NCBI RefSeq assembly: GCF_963677005.1
Contig: NZ_OY781616.1
Span: 3,357,001-3,421,000 of the forward strand
Direction: 5' to 3'
Length of the DNA: 64,000 nt
From: Maridesulfovibrio sp.
GTDB taxonomy: Bacteria > Desulfobacterota > Desulfovibrionia > Desulfovibrionales > Desulfovibrionaceae
Positions 49,705 through 60,204 of the stretch are shown here, in pieces (the stretch's first letter is position 1; each line of letters starts with the position of its first letter). The position numbers and the translations under genes are program-made. The notes beneath the pieces were generated by a model. It was not told where the DNA came from and ran no database searches. It saw nothing but the letters and a program-made list of their open reading frames with translations.

Positions 49705-51768
49705 ATGCCCAAACAGATTTTAAAACGTGACGGTTGTCTTGAGTCCTGGTCCACAGACCGCATTTCCGATGCCATTTTCAAAGCCCTCAAAGCCAGCGGC
49801 ATCAAGGACCCTCTGCTCAGCAAGAGACTCGGCAGGAAGGTGGAACAGAAGCTCGCGGACGTGGATGTTCCGGAGCAGGAAATGGTTCAGGATATGGTTC
49901 AGCTTGTACTTATGGAAAACAGGCTTTACTCCGTTGCCGAACGTTACATAATTTATCGCGAAAAAAGACGCGAACTGCGTAAGCAGGACGAAACCTATCT
50001 GGATATCGCAGGCACAATCGAAAGTTATCTGGACCGCTCCGACTGGCGCGTAAACGAAAACTCCAACATGGGTCATTCCTTTCAGGGGCTCATGCTGCAC
50101 ATGTCCGGTGCCGTACAGGCCCGTTACTGCCTGGAAAAATATCCTGAAGAAATAAGGCTGGCACACGAGCACGGCTACTTCCATATTCACGACCTTTCCT
50201 TCGGTCTTGCCGGATATTGTGCAGGCTGGTCCCTGCGCGACCTGTTGCTGGACGGTTTCGGCCTTCAGGGTCGCTGTTCCTCTTCCCCTGCTCGGCATTT
50301 TGATTCCGTAACCGGCCAGATGGTCAATTTTCTGGGAACCCTGCAGAACGAATGGGCCGGAGCACAGGCCTTCAACAACGTTGATACCTACCTTGCTCCC
50401 TTCATCCGTTACGACGGACTGGAGTATGACCGGGTAAAACAGATCGTCCAGAAGCTCATATTCAACCTGAACACCACCTCCCGCTGGGGCGGACAGAGCC
50501 CGTTCACCAACTTTACCTTTGACCTGGTTCCCCCCAAGCATATCGCTGACGAACCGGTTATCATCGGCGGAGAGTTTCAGGATACCACTTACGGTGAGTA
50601 CGCCGCTGAAATGGAGATGATCAACCGTGCCTTTGTTGAAATTATGTTCGAAGGCGATTCCGATGGGCGTATATTCTCATTCCCCATCCCGACATACAAC
50701 GTCACCCCGGATTTTCCGTGGGAAAGTGAAGTCGGAGAACTGCTGCTGCAGATGACCGCCAAGTACGGTGCTCCCTATTTTCAGAACTTCATCAATTCCG
50801 ACTTGAATCCCGAGGACGTCCGTTCCATGTGCTGCCGCCTGCAGATGGACCTGCGCGAAATCCGCAAGAAGACCGGCGGACTTTTCGGTGCAGGAGACCT
50901 GACCGGTTCCATCGGAGTTGTCACCCTCAACCTGCCGAAGCTGGCCTATCTGGCTCAGGGTGAGGAAGATTTTCTGGACCTGATCACCGAATACGCTTCT
51001 CTGGCCAAGGATTCCCTTGAGTACAAGCGTAAACTGGTTACGGCAAACTTTGAAAACGGCATGTTTCCGTTCTCCCACCGCTACCTTAAGAACGGATTCA
51101 AAGGTCATTTTTCGACCATCGGCCTTATCGGCGGTAACGAAGCCTGCCATAACCTGCTGGGTAAAGGAATCGAAACAACTTCCGGTTCCAGACTCATGCA
51201 GCGGGTCCTGCATCATCTTCGCGGCCTGACCGTGCAGTTCCAGGAAGAAACCGAAAACCTGTTCAATCTGGAAGCAACTCCGGGCGAAGGAACATGCTAC
51301 CGTCTGGCAAAGATCGATAAGAATCTTTATGCCGACATCTACACCTCCGGGGACGGTGTGCCTTACTACACCAACTCGACCCTGTTGCCTGTCGGCGCAA
51401 CCGAAGATGTCGTCTACGCCCTTGAGCACCAGAATGAATTGCAGACCCTCTACAACGGGGGCACTGTTTTCCATACCTTCCTGGGTGAAGCCGTGCCGGA
51501 TACCAAATCCCTGCGCAATTTCATAATCAAGGCTATGACCAACACCAAGATTCCGTATATATCGGTGACACCGACCTTTTCCGTCTGCGAGGATCACGGT
51601 TATATCTACGGCGAACATTTCAACTGCCCTGAATGCGGCAAGGAAGCCGAAGTATACACCCGCATTGTCGGTTACTACCGTCCGGTAAGCCGCTGGAACA
51701 AGGGCAAGCAGGAAGAGTACCGGCAGAGAACCGAGTACAGCCAGAGTTCCTGCTACTGCGACAGATAA
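49705..51768 (+). CDS. nrdD: Anaerobic (class III) ribonucleoside-triphosphate reductase
   Basis: This is a 687-residue protein. An ATP-cone is at residues 1-90 (QILKRDGCLESWSTDRISDA). The catalytic barrel follows (NFLGTLQNEWAGAQAFNN, NTTSRWGGQSPFTNFTFDL). The glycyl radical motif is RIVGY with Gly656. Zinc-site cysteines are CPEC before it and CYC at the very end. It makes dNTPs from NTPs anaerobically. No activase gene (nrdG) lies next to it, so the activating SAM enzyme is encoded elsewhere. Control by the upstream B12 riboswitch implies a B12-dependent class II reductase in the same genome. Confidence 0.95.
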   Translation: MPKQILKRDGCLESWSTDRISDAIFKALKASGIKDPLLSKRLGRKVEQKLADVDVPEQEMVQDMVQLVLMENRLYSVAERYIIYREKRRELRKQDETYLDIAGTIESYLDRSDWRVNENSNMGHSFQGLMLHMSGAVQARYCLEKYPEEIRLAHEHGYFHIHDLSFGLAGYCAGWSLRDLLLDGFGLQGRCSSSPARHFDSVTGQMVNFLGTLQNEWAGAQAFNNVDTYLAPFIRYDGLEYDRVKQIVQKLIFNLNTTSRWGGQSPFTNFTFDLVPPKHIADEPVIIGGEFQDTTYGEYAAEMEMINRAFVEIMFEGDSDGRIFSFPIPTYNVTPDFPWESEVGELLLQMTAKYGAPYFQNFINSDLNPEDVRSMCCRLQMDLREIRKKTGGLFGAGDLTGSIGVVTLNLPKLAYLAQGEEDFLDLITEYASLAKDSLEYKRKLVTANFENGMFPFSHRYLKNGFKGHFSTIGLIGGNEACHNLLGKGIETTSGSRLMQRVLHHLRGLTVQFQEETENLFNLEATPGEGTCYRLAKIDKNLYADIYTSGDGVPYYTNSTLLPVGATEDVVYALEHQNELQTLYNGGTVFHTFLGEAVPDTKSLRNFIIKAMTNTKIPYISVTPTFSVCEDHGYIYGEHFNCPECGKEAEVYTRIVGYYRPVSRWNKGKQEEYRQRTEYSQSSCYCDR

Positions 51769-52006
51769 TTTCTTATCTGGCAGAATCTGCGAATGATTAT
51801 ACAAGGGTCCGGAAGAGCTTTCTTTCCGGACCTTTTGTTTGTGCGGGACATTAAGGTGTCTTTCACCGTGTCGAGCAGAGGCCATGTTTAGCGTCGGTCC
51901 CTGAACGAACTCACGGGATTTATCCTGGCCTTATGTTCTGCGTTGAAGCTTGATTAAGCTTTTCCGGAAATGTAGATAGAAGGAGATAGACAACCATAAC
52001 CGGACC

Positions 52007-52243
52007 ATGAGTATGATATTATCAGCAAGCCAATTGCGGGCCCTGCGTCAGCGAAATGATGAAGAGTTGCGAAAAGGCAATTATGCCAAGTTCGGCTATC
52101 CTGCTAATACCATTCAGGATCTTCTGCATACAATTGAGGCCCTGAAGGGTGAGAAAAAGAAATGGAAAAAGGTTGCTCAGGAACGAGGAGACCTTTTGAA
52201 CAGAATGTCGGAACTGTCCGATGAATATAACAGGTCGAAATAG
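52007..52243 (+). CDS. Small hypothetical coiled-coil protein
   Basis: This is a 78-residue basic protein, almost all helical, with a leucine-rich coiled segment (LLHTIEALKGEKKKWKKVAQ). A good ribosome-binding-like sequence (AGAAGGAGATAG) is at 51977-51988, rather far (18 nt) from ATG 52007, which is odd. A strong terminator follows its stop, supporting that it is a real transcribed gene. The family is not recognised. Confidence 0.55.
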   Translation: MSMILSASQLRALRQRNDEELRKGNYAKFGYPANTIQDLLHTIEALKGEKKKWKKVAQERGDLLNRMSELSDEYNRSK

Positions 52244-52265
52244 CCTGTAGAGACCATGCGTATAA

Positions 52266-52302
52266 CCCCGTCCAGCTTTCAGCCGGACGGGGTTTTTGTT
52301 TT
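52266..52302 (+). terminator. Rho-independent terminator
   Basis: CCCCGTCC/GGACGGGG stem (52266-52273, 52285-52292), 11-nt loop, followed by TTTTTGTTTT. It ends the small coiled-coil gene. Confidence 0.9.
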
Positions 52303-52611
52303 AGGTTTTTGTATGGCCTAACTCGGACTTGCTTACCCCTGTCCGGAAACAACTTCTTCGACAAATTTTATTTATAATATCTTTGCCTTTCAAAGTATCA
52401 TATTCGCCTCTTGGCTGTAACACATGAATTTTATAATATTTATTTTAGCCAAAACAGTTGTTTTCTTGTTCCTGTTAACGAACTAAATTCTTAAAATATG
52501 ATATATTATATGTTTAATTTGTTATAATCATTTCGTTTGGGAATAAAAACGTTAATATGGCTGTTGGGTAAGACTGTTATATGTTTTATTCGTAATTATA
52601 GGGGGCGATTT
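52303..52611. other. AT-rich region upstream of the chemoreceptor
   Basis: 309 nt, AT-rich after 52360, without gene or clear operator; it presumably contains the chemoreceptor promoter. GGGGGCG precedes ATG 52612. Confidence 0.35.
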
Positions 52612-54918
52612 ATGAGGATTAAAAGTGTCAATGGCAGGCTGGCGCTGATTATCGCAGCAGTTGTAACTGTTTCTGTTGCTCTTTTTGTTGTGGTTGTGTC
52701 GGAGATGACTTCATCGGCAGTTCTGTCAATTCAGGAACAGAACATGGGTGTTCTCAAGAATAAAGTTGTGAGTGAGGTCGAGGAATTTCTTGAAATGTCC
52801 AGAAATGATCTACATGGGCTGATCAAGGACAAGGTATTTCTTTCCGGCTTTTCCGAACAGGGAGATGAAATCTCCACTGCACTTCAGATAGAATTGGAAA
52901 GTCGTCCGAATCTGATAGCCCTTGCAGCCTTTAATGGTGAAGGCAAGGTGGTTTACGGCAGAAGCCGCGACGGGCGCGATACAACAGGATTGGACCTTCG
53001 CTCCCGCGATTATGTGCGCAAGATACTGAACGGCAGTGATTTTGTGGTTTCCGATGTTGTGCGTTCCAAGGATGACGGCAAGCTGATTGTCGTTATGGCC
53101 ATTCCCGTACGTGACGCCGCCGGTCGGCTTCTGGGGGGAATGTTCACTGCCGTGGACTGGCAGGAATACTCCCACAACATAATAGGCAACATAAAAGTCG
53201 GGGATAATGGTTATGCCTACATCCTGGACGGAAAGGGCGTGGTCATTGCCTGTGAAGCAGAAAAAGATGCTGTCCTGAAGAATCTGTCAGATATGCAGTT
53301 TGTTAAGGACAGTCTTGCAGCAGACGAAGGCCGCACTTCATACGTGTGGAATGGTGACAGCATCCTCCAGTCTTTTCAGGTTGTTCCTTCTACAAGGTGG
53401 GTTGTCTGCATGACAGCCTATGAATCGGATATTACCAGTGCGGCAATAAAGGAGCGCAATGTTCTTATAGGACTCGGACTGCTCATGATTCTGGTGCTTG
53501 TCGGGATTATTGTCTTCACCCTGCGCAGACAGGTCACCGGGCCCATGGCCGCGATAAAAGATTTTACCAGTGAAATAGCCGGCGGGAATTTCAAAGCTGA
53601 ACTGAACGGAAAATTCATATGTGAACTCAAGGACCTTGCCGACAATGTCGAGCATATGGTCGGTGAAATAAAACAGAAGCTTGGTTTTTCCGAAGGGGTT
53701 CTCAAAGGACTGGTCCTTCCGTGCGCCATTGTCGGACCTGATAACAGAATGCTCTGGGCCAACAGCCAGATATGCGAATTCGTGGAAAGTAAAGTCAACC
53801 CGGATCAGGTCATCGGCCTTACTTCCGGTGAGTTCTTTTACCATGAACCGGACAGAGATACTCTTTCTCGCAGGGCCATAAGGGAAGAAAAGCAGCTCCA
53901 GATGGAGGTTGAATACACAACCGCCTCCGGAAAACATAAGAACGTAATGGTCTCTTGTACTCCTTTCTATGACATGGACGGTGCTATGCTCGGTTCGGTT
54001 GCGCTCTGGGTGGATATGACCGAGATAAGGGAGCAGCAGCGCAAGATTGAGGAAAACAGCATCATGATTTCCGAAGCTGCGGCCAGTGCCACCGAGATCT
54101 CCGATCAGGTGACAAGTTTTTCCGAGGCTCTGGCAGCACAGGTCGAACAGTCCAGCCGGGGAGCCGAGGAGCAGTCCATGATGGTCAGTGAAGCGGCTAC
54201 CGCCATGGATGAGATGAACTCGACCGTATTCGAGGTCGCACGCAACGCTTCGGCTGCGGCAGATCTGGCTCACGGTTCTCAGCTCAAGGCCGGAGAGGGC
54301 GAAAATATAGTTGCTCAGGCCGTGGCAAGCATCAGTCAGGTCCAGTCTCAGTCCGAGCAGATGCGTAACGATATGGCTGAACTCGGAAAGCAGGCGGAAG
54401 GCATAGGAAATATAATGGAAGTTATCAGCGATATTGCCGACCAGACCAACCTGCTTGCGCTCAATGCCGCCATTGAAGCGGCTAGAGCCGGAGAAGCCGG
54501 GCGCGGTTTCGCTGTTGTCGCAGATGAGGTCCGCAAGCTGGCGGAAAAAACAATGACAGCCACGAGCGAGGTGGGGCAGTATATTTCTTCCATACAGAGC
54601 AGCACCAGAACCAATATTGATAACACCGAAATCACGACAAAAACCATCGGCGAAGTCACGGACATGATCAACAGGTCCGGGGAAGTGCTCAAGGAAATTG
54701 TGACCAGCATCTCCGAAACAAGCGATCAGGTTCGTTCGATTGCCACTGCATCGGAACAGCAGTCTGCCGCCAGTGAGCAGATAAGCCGTTCCACCGGGCA
54801 GATACAGGCCATAGCCGGTGAGACGTCACAGGCTATGAATGAATCAGCCGAAGCGGTAAGCCGTATGTCCGAGCTTGCACATGAATTGAATGAAATTATT
54901 GCAAGAATGCAGGCCTGA
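52612..54918 (+). CDS. Methyl-accepting chemotaxis protein with Cache, HAMP and PAS domains
   Basis: This is a 768-residue protein starting at ATG 52612 (GGGGGCG upstream); the frame extends 25 codons further, without a site. Two membrane segments (about 9-32 and 285-310) flank a periplasmic Cache domain (for example [36 protein letters not shown]). HAMP then PAS (about 365-470) follow, then the signalling domain with [20 protein letters not shown] hairpin tip. It relays a periplasmic chemical signal, and possibly a cytoplasmic one through PAS, to CheA. No che gene is adjacent. Confidence 0.93.
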   Translation: MRIKSVNGRLALIIAAVVTVSVALFVVVVSEMTSSAVLSIQEQNMGVLKNKVVSEVEEFLEMSRNDLHGLIKDKVFLSGFSEQGDEISTALQIELESRPNLIALAAFNGEGKVVYGRSRDGRDTTGLDLRSRDYVRKILNGSDFVVSDVVRSKDDGKLIVVMAIPVRDAAGRLLGGMFTAVDWQEYSHNIIGNIKVGDNGYAYILDGKGVVIACEAEKDAVLKNLSDMQFVKDSLAADEGRTSYVWNGDSILQSFQVVPSTRWVVCMTAYESDITSAAIKERNVLIGLGLLMILVLVGIIVFTLRRQVTGPMAAIKDFTSEIAGGNFKAELNGKFICELKDLADNVEHMVGEIKQKLGFSEGVLKGLVLPCAIVGPDNRMLWANSQICEFVESKVNPDQVIGLTSGEFFYHEPDRDTLSRRAIREEKQLQMEVEYTTASGKHKNVMVSCTPFYDMDGAMLGSVALWVDMTEIREQQRKIEENSIMISEAAASATEISDQVTSFSEALAAQVEQSSRGAEEQSMMVSEAATAMDEMNSTVFEVARNASAAADLAHGSQLKAGEGENIVAQAVASISQVQSQSEQMRNDMAELGKQAEGIGNIMEVISDIADQTNLLALNAAIEAARAGEAGRGFAVVADEVRKLAEKTMTATSEVGQYISSIQSSTRTNIDNTEITTKTIGEVTDMINRSGEVLKEIVTSISETSDQVRSIATASEQQSAASEQISRSTGQIQAIAGETSQAMNESAEAVSRMSELAHELNEIIARMQA

Positions 54919-54982
54919 TAAAGGCTGTCCGCCAGGTCATGAATTATTGAATCTGCTTGACCGTTACAGTCGGTAAAAAAGA

Positions 54983-55018
54983 GAAGCCCCCGCAGTCCTT
55001 AAGGACTGCGGGGGCTTC
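54983..55018. terminator. Bidirectional terminator, perfect 36-nt palindrome
   Basis: GAAGCCCCCGCAGTCCTT and its exact reverse complement lie back to back between the convergent chemoreceptor and nhaB genes. The stem is strong; flanking A/T runs are short. Confidence 0.85.
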
Positions 55019-55034
55019 GTGATTCTAGAATGGT

Positions 55035-56525
55035 TTAAAGAATCCACCAGACTGCGGCCAGTCCGGTAAGAGACATTGTTACGGTGTAGGGGAAGGCCAG
55101 CTTGACCATTTCTCCGTATGAGAGCCTGATTAACGGGGCAATGGCTGAAGTCAGCAGGAACAGGAAGGCTGCCTGGCCGTTCGGTGTTGCAACACTTGGG
55201 ATGTTGGTTCCGGTGTTGATGGCAACGGCGAGCATATCGAACTGTTCGCGGCCGATGGTTCCGCTTTCAAAGGCTTTCAGAGTTTCGGTGATGTAGACGG
55301 TCGCTACAAAAACGTTGTCTGAAATCATGGAAAGAACTCCGTTGGCCAGATAATAGGCGGCCATCTGGGTTTTGCCTTCAAGCGCGAGCACGTACTGGAT
55401 GATCGGGGTGAAAAGGTGCTGGTCGTGGATTACCGCGACAACAGCAAAGAAAACCACCAGAAGCGCGGTGAAGGGCAGAGCCTCTTCAAAGGCGTGTCCG
55501 ATGCGATGTTCTTCCGTGATCCCGTTCAGGGCGGTGAGAACAACAATGATGGTCAGACCGATGAGACCGACCTCGGCAAGGTGAAGAGCCAGGGCTATGA
55601 TCAGGAATACAGCCGCGCATGCCTGAATGAACAGGGCGGCTTTCTTCTTGAGGCTCATTTCGCTGTCGTTTTTGCGGTCCTCGGCTTCCAGAATTTCACG
55701 AACATTCTGCGGCAGCTGAAATCCGTAACCGAAAATACCGGTGATCTCCAGCAGGGCACAGGTCAGAAGGCCTACGACAAGGACGGGTATGGAAACCGGG
55801 GCAACCTTGACGAAAAATTCAGGGAAGTGCCAGTTCATGACATGCCCGATAAGCAGGTTCTGGGGTTCACCGACCAGTGTGCACACACCTCCGAGGGCGG
55901 TTCCGACAGCACCGTGCATGAGCAGGTTGCGCAGGAAGCCTCTGAACTCGGAAAGATGGTCTACACATTCGCCGCGCAGCAGCGAATCGTCAGTCAGTGA
56001 ACATTTACCCGTTGATGCGAAGCGGTGGTAGATTCCGTAGAATCCGTATGCAACCGCGATGATGACCGCAGTAACGGTCAGGGCATCAAGAAAGGCGGAA
56101 AGAAAAGCGCCTGCAAAGCAGAACAGCAGTGAAATGGTTACTTTTGATTTGATGCGGGTCAGAATTTTGGTGAAAGCATACTGGAGCATGTCCTTCATGA
56201 AGTAGATACCCGCGACCATGAACATCAGAAGCAGGATGACCGGGAAGTTGTGGTGCGCTTCATTGTATACGGTTTCAGCACTGGTCATGCCGAGCGCTAC
56301 AGCTTCCACGGCCAGCAGGCCGCCTGCGGGAAGCGGATAGCATTTTAGTGCCATGGCCAGGGTGAATATGAATTCAGCGATAAGAATCCAGCCGGTAATG
56401 AAAGGCCCGGCAACAGCAAGCAGTATGGGGTTGAGTACGAGAAAACCGATGATGGTCAGTTTATACCAGTCGGGAGAATTGCCTAAGAGATTTTTCTGCA
56501 AGGCCTGGGACATTGTTCTTGGCAC
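55035..56525 (-). CDS. nhaB: Na+/H+ antiporter NhaB
   Basis: This is a 496-residue protein with about twelve hydrophobic segments and the NhaB features: [20 protein letters not shown] at the start and a cytosolic loop with [20 protein letters not shown], then [20 protein letters not shown]. It exchanges cytoplasmic Na+ for external protons. It is the last gene of a minus-strand operon with an SLC13/DASS sodium symporter, so it probably returns the sodium that the symporter brings in. Confidence 0.92.
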   Translation of the reverse strand: MPRTMSQALQKNLLGNSPDWYKLTIIGFLVLNPILLAVAGPFITGWILIAEFIFTLAMALKCYPLPAGGLLAVEAVALGMTSAETVYNEAHHNFPVILLLMFMVAGIYFMKDMLQYAFTKILTRIKSKVTISLLFCFAGAFLSAFLDALTVTAVIIAVAYGFYGIYHRFASTGKCSLTDDSLLRGECVDHLSEFRGFLRNLLMHGAVGTALGGVCTLVGEPQNLLIGHVMNWHFPEFFVKVAPVSIPVLVVGLLTCALLEITGIFGYGFQLPQNVREILEAEDRKNDSEMSLKKKAALFIQACAAVFLIIALALHLAEVGLIGLTIIVVLTALNGITEEHRIGHAFEEALPFTALLVVFFAVVAVIHDQHLFTPIIQYVLALEGKTQMAAYYLANGVLSMISDNVFVATVYITETLKAFESGTIGREQFDMLAVAINTGTNIPSVATPNGQAAFLFLLTSAIAPLIRLSYGEMVKLAFPYTVTMSLTGLAAVWWIL

Positions 56526-56582
56526 TGTTGGCTCCTTTTGTCGTTTATATTGTACGGCGTAACGTCCAGCGATTAATGGTTA

Positions 56583-58022
56583 TCAGAGATCGCTGGGCAC
56601 AAGGGGGTCGATAGACAGTTCCGGATAAAGTCCCTGCAACTCTCCTTCCGGGTACGGCTGGAGAATGTTGAAGGATATGTCCTGTGTCTGCTGGGCATGC
56701 CCTGCGGTTTCATCAGAACCGTCCCAGAATGCTCCGTTGCATTCCAGAATATGTTCGATTCTGTGTCTGAAACCGTCCACGAATTTTGCTCCTATTCCTT
56801 CAAAAGTCATGTTGCCCAGACGGAACTGCCCCTTGAGGGCGGCGAAGTCGGACAGGGGAATGGAGTGCATTTCAAGATCTTCCTGTCTGCAGATGTAACC
56901 CCAGACAAGAGAATCTTCGCGAATTTCCAACGGCTCCTCAGCATCAATAATGGTGTGGGGCATGATTATGGAACCCGCACCGATATTGATCTTGCAGTCA
57001 TCCTTACCGTTCAGGAAGGAATTGAAACCGACAAAAACCTTTTCTCCCAGGTGGCAGTGGATGACCTTTCCGCCATGAGCGGTAACATCATTTCCTTCGT
57101 AGACGGAGTTGATGATGTAGCAGTTTTCCTGGGCGTTTGCTCCCGGACCGAGATCGGAATTTTCGATATAGGCCCGCTGAGCCACAAGAACGTTTTTGTC
57201 TACCCGGCATTTTCCTTTGATAACCGCATAAGGGCTTACCGAAGCCCCATCCGGCACAACGAGCATGTTCTCGGGCTTTACAGACGAGTAAATTGGCATG
57301 AAGTCTTCTTTGCGATCATCAAAGAAGTCCATCAATATCCCTACCGGTCTGTGGTTTTCCATGCGGATGTATTTGGCAATAATTTCTTCAGGATACTGGT
57401 AATTGAACTCGAAGGCACCATCGTTCTTTACCCAGACCCGCCCTGTTTTGATCCGCTTGTGGGAAAGTTCCCCGGCCTGAACATAGGAATACGCCCCCAC
57501 GGCACAGTCGTGGCAGATCGAGAGATCCACCGAAGAAAACGGCTTGAGAAAGCAGCCTTCCACCGAAGTTCCGTGAATGTTGGCATAATGCAGGGACACT
57601 GTGTTGGAAATCTTGAAGGCTTCAAGATTTTCCGGATCATGCGAGTTGTTGTGGACCAGGGTTTTCATCAGAAAACTGTCCCTGACCTTGATTACCTCGT
57701 CATCCCTGAGCTTAATTGTCTGGCCTTTGCATTCGACAATGGAACCCTTTCTTTTCAGTTCATCGCCACGGATATCACTTTTATACAGTATGGAGTGATT
57801 TACCTTGCATTTCCCGAGGAAATAAGTGCCGCCAAGGCTGGAATGGCGGAAATGAAACATGAGAGGGTGGTTGTAGGTGAGCGCGTAGAACGCGTAATAG
57901 AGCGCAAAACTGTCTTCCGGGATGAGGTTCCTTATGTATGGACCTACATCCACCAAAGGTTCACGCAGGTTGATGTTGACCCTGCTTATGACATGGTCAA
58001 TCAGTCTGTTCAACTGCTTCAT
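56583..58022 (-). CDS. Left-handed beta-helix (hexapeptide-repeat) protein
   Basis: This is a 479-residue protein. Repeated hexapeptide units with [LIV]-G-x-x-x-x spacing are clear at residues about 250-380 (AVIKGKCRVDKNVLVAQRAY, GKVIHCHLGEKVFVGFNSFL, INIGAGSIIMPHTII). An N-terminal part (residues 60-200) also has beta-helix-like turns. The family resembles acetyl/acyltransferases, but no acceptor is known. It lies between the DASS transporter (140 nt) and nhaB (57 nt) on the same strand, so a role tied to the transported anion is plausible. Confidence 0.75.
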   Translation of the reverse strand: MKQLNRLIDHVISRVNINLREPLVDVGPYIRNLIPEDSFALYYAFYALTYNHPLMFHFRHSSLGGTYFLGKCKVNHSILYKSDIRGDELKRKGSIVECKGQTIKLRDDEVIKVRDSFLMKTLVHNNSHDPENLEAFKISNTVSLHYANIHGTSVEGCFLKPFSSVDLSICHDCAVGAYSYVQAGELSHKRIKTGRVWVKNDGAFEFNYQYPEEIIAKYIRMENHRPVGILMDFFDDRKEDFMPIYSSVKPENMLVVPDGASVSPYAVIKGKCRVDKNVLVAQRAYIENSDLGPGANAQENCYIINSVYEGNDVTAHGGKVIHCHLGEKVFVGFNSFLNGKDDCKINIGAGSIIMPHTIIDAEEPLEIREDSLVWGYICRQEDLEMHSIPLSDFAALKGQFRLGNMTFEGIGAKFVDGFRHRIEHILECNGAFWDGSDETAGHAQQTQDISFNILQPYPEGELQGLYPELSIDPLVPSDL

Positions 58023-58162
58023 AAATCCTTCTCGCTTTTTGTTCTAAGTACCGGAAGTCGTAGGCGGAAACCGGCATCGGGGTTGTAAAACCGGACGGCC
58101 CCGGCTACGCCTGCCGGGACCGTCCTGCCTTTTATTTAATTGTTCCTTATAACCGTATATGC

Positions 58163-59632
58163 CTAGCCCGGCAAGGACACAGGCATGCCCATAAGCGGCC
58201 AGACGATTTTTACGAAGATCGCCACGACCACCAGCAGCATGATACTTGCGGGAATTCCGTACATGAAGAATTCTCCCGGTGTGAACTGCTTTGAATCATA
58301 GGCAATTGCGTTCGGAGCGGCTCCGACCAGCAGCAGGAACGGCATACCGGCCACAACCAGGGCGGCGAAGAGAATTACTTCGGGAGCAACGCCGAGGTAC
58401 GGGGCTATGACCAGGGCAACCGGCAGCGAGATGGCTATGGCGGCTACGTTCATGATGAAGTTGGTCATGATCAGTACGAAGAATGCAATGGAAAGGATGA
58501 AGACGAATCCGCTGGAATTCTGGAAGAGTACCAGCCAGTTTACCGCCATCCACTTGGCTGCGCCGGTATCCCAGAGACAGAAGCCTATGGACATGGCTCC
58601 GGCGAAAAGAAGGATGATGTTCCAGGGAATGTCTTCAAGGTCGTTGATGTCCAGAATCTTGAAGACAAAGAAGGAGATGGAAGAGACCAGAATGATGGCG
58701 GTCTTGTCGATGGCCTTGAGTTCGGGGATGAACGAGCGCAGACTCATGATGAGAATTACGCCGCCGACAAGAACTGCGGCCATGATTTCGTTTCTGGAAA
58801 GGGGGCCCATCTGCTTGTTGAGTTCACTGGCCTTTTCACGCAATCCGGGAATCACGTCCTTTTCGGGCTTCAGGAAGACCATGAAGAATCCCCAAAGCAG
58901 GAAGACCATGGCCCAGCCTATGGGAGCCATATAGTATGTCAGCTCGAAGAATGTGATGTCCTTGCCGAGGATCTGGTTGTAAAAACCGATTGCCACTGCG
59001 CCGCGGGCCGCACCGAGCAGGGTGACGATGGAACCGGCACCGGCGATGTAGGCCATGCCGATGAAAAGGCCCTTACCGAACTTGGTGGGCTTTTCACCTT
59101 CTCCGTACAGGGAGTAGATGGCCAGCAGCAGGGGATAGACCGTTGCAGCAACAGCGGTGTGGGCCATGATGTGTGTGAGGAGTGCGGTTACGACAAATAC
59201 GCCCAGATAAATGCGACTGGTCTTTTCGCCTACGACCATAAGCATCTTGTATGCAAGGCGTTTTGTCAGCCCTGTCTTGGTGAAAACCAGCCCGATCATT
59301 ATCGAGGCGAATATGAAGAGGACGGACGGGTCCATGAAGTCCTTGAAGGCCACCTTGGCCGGGCGGATGAAGAACATCGCCTGCAGCACGCCGATGGCAA
59401 GGGAGGTTACGCCGATGGGCACGACTTCGAAAACCCACCAGATTCCGGCGAGCAGAAATACACCGATGGCTCCTTTGGCCTCTTTTGTAAGTACGAAATG
59501 TTCCCCTCCCGGATCGATGGCGTCCGGCCAGGCGGGGCAGTAGTATACCAGGGCAAACAGGGCAACGCCCAGCAGCATGAAGAACAGTCTCTTGAAATCG
59601 AAACCGGGTCCGGTTGCGGTTGCAGCACTCAT
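58163..59632 (-). CDS. SLC13/DASS-family sodium-coupled anion transporter
   Basis: This is a 489-residue protein with about twelve to fourteen hydrophobic segments. The DASS family pattern is visible (AGIWWVFEVVPIGVTSLAIG, TALLTHIMAHTAVAATVYPL, TNFIMNVAAIAISLPVALV, VGAAPNAIAYDS). Members carry dicarboxylates, sulfate or related anions with Na+. In a sulfate reducer, sulfate or a dicarboxylate are the likeliest substrates; the sequence does not decide. It is in an operon with a CBS-domain protein upstream and NhaB downstream. Confidence 0.9.
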   Translation of the reverse strand: MSAATATGPGFDFKRLFFMLLGVALFALVYYCPAWPDAIDPGGEHFVLTKEAKGAIGVFLLAGIWWVFEVVPIGVTSLAIGVLQAMFFIRPAKVAFKDFMDPSVLFIFASIMIGLVFTKTGLTKRLAYKMLMVVGEKTSRIYLGVFVVTALLTHIMAHTAVAATVYPLLLAIYSLYGEGEKPTKFGKGLFIGMAYIAGAGSIVTLLGAARGAVAIGFYNQILGKDITFFELTYYMAPIGWAMVFLLWGFFMVFLKPEKDVIPGLREKASELNKQMGPLSRNEIMAAVLVGGVILIMSLRSFIPELKAIDKTAIILVSSISFFVFKILDINDLEDIPWNIILLFAGAMSIGFCLWDTGAAKWMAVNWLVLFQNSSGFVFILSIAFFVLIMTNFIMNVAAIAISLPVALVIAPYLGVAPEVILFAALVVAGMPFLLLVGAAPNAIAYDSKQFTPGEFFMYGIPASIMLLVVVAIFVKIVWPLMGMPVSLPG

Positions 59633-59658
59633 TTTATCGCTCCTTGAAATTTCGTCAG

Positions 59659-60204
59659 TTACAGTTCGCAGGCGAGGATTGCTTTCCTGACGCTTTCAAA
59701 TATGTCGCCGAGGCGCAGTACGCCGGTTATCCTGCCGTCGCAGTGAACCAGAATCGGTTGATGAAGTCCGAGGACAAAAGCATGCAGAGCCTTATCTATG
59801 CTGTCGTCTTCGGACACCATTTCGCTTTTGGCCGGTGTGTGCATCAGTTCTTCCACTTTCATGCCTGCGCATTTGAGACAGAGCGTCTTAAGCGGCTCCG
59901 ACCAGAGATTGAAGTCGGCATAAACTTTTTGTACGTAATCCTTGGCCAGCACGCTGGGGTGGCCAAGGTGATCCATTTTGAAGTAGCTGGGCTCCATTGA
60001 TCTGAAGATGTCCAGCATGGTCACCTTGCCGACTACGTTTCCGTCCGCGTCTTCTACCAGAAGATCGCGATGCGGATGGGCGAGTCCATTTTCTTCCCCC
60101 TGTTTAACCAGGCTCAGCATTGCTTCCTGGAGGGTGCTTTCCTTTCTCACCCGGCAGTATTCCTCAGCCGGAATCATAAGTTCTTTAACTCTCGGGTTGC
60201 TCAT
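59659..60204 (-). CDS. CBS-domain protein
   Basis: This is a 181-residue protein starting at ATG 60204 (GGGGGAAAA upstream). Two CBS motifs are seen (residues about 7-60, VKELMIPAEEYCRVRKESTL to DADGNVVGKVTMLDIFRSME; and about 105-165, VEELMHTPAKSEMVSEDDSI to CDGRITGVLRLGDIFESV). CBS pairs bind adenine nucleotides and often gate a transporter. It overlaps the receiver-like gene by 4 nt and lies 26 nt before the DASS transporter, so it is a likely energy sensor for that transporter. Confidence 0.85.
   Translation of the reverse strand: MSNPRVKELMIPAEEYCRVRKESTLQEAMLSLVKQGEENGLAHPHRDLLVEDADGNVVGKVTMLDIFRSMEPSYFKMDHLGHPSVLAKDYVQKVYADFNLWSEPLKTLCLKCAGMKVEELMHTPAKSEMVSEDDSIDKALHAFVLGLHQPILVHCDGRITGVLRLGDIFESVRKAILACEL

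Noticed and set aside
53338..54273. 311-codon minus-strand frame
   Set aside because: It is an antisense frame of the chemoreceptor gene; no start signal and no family.
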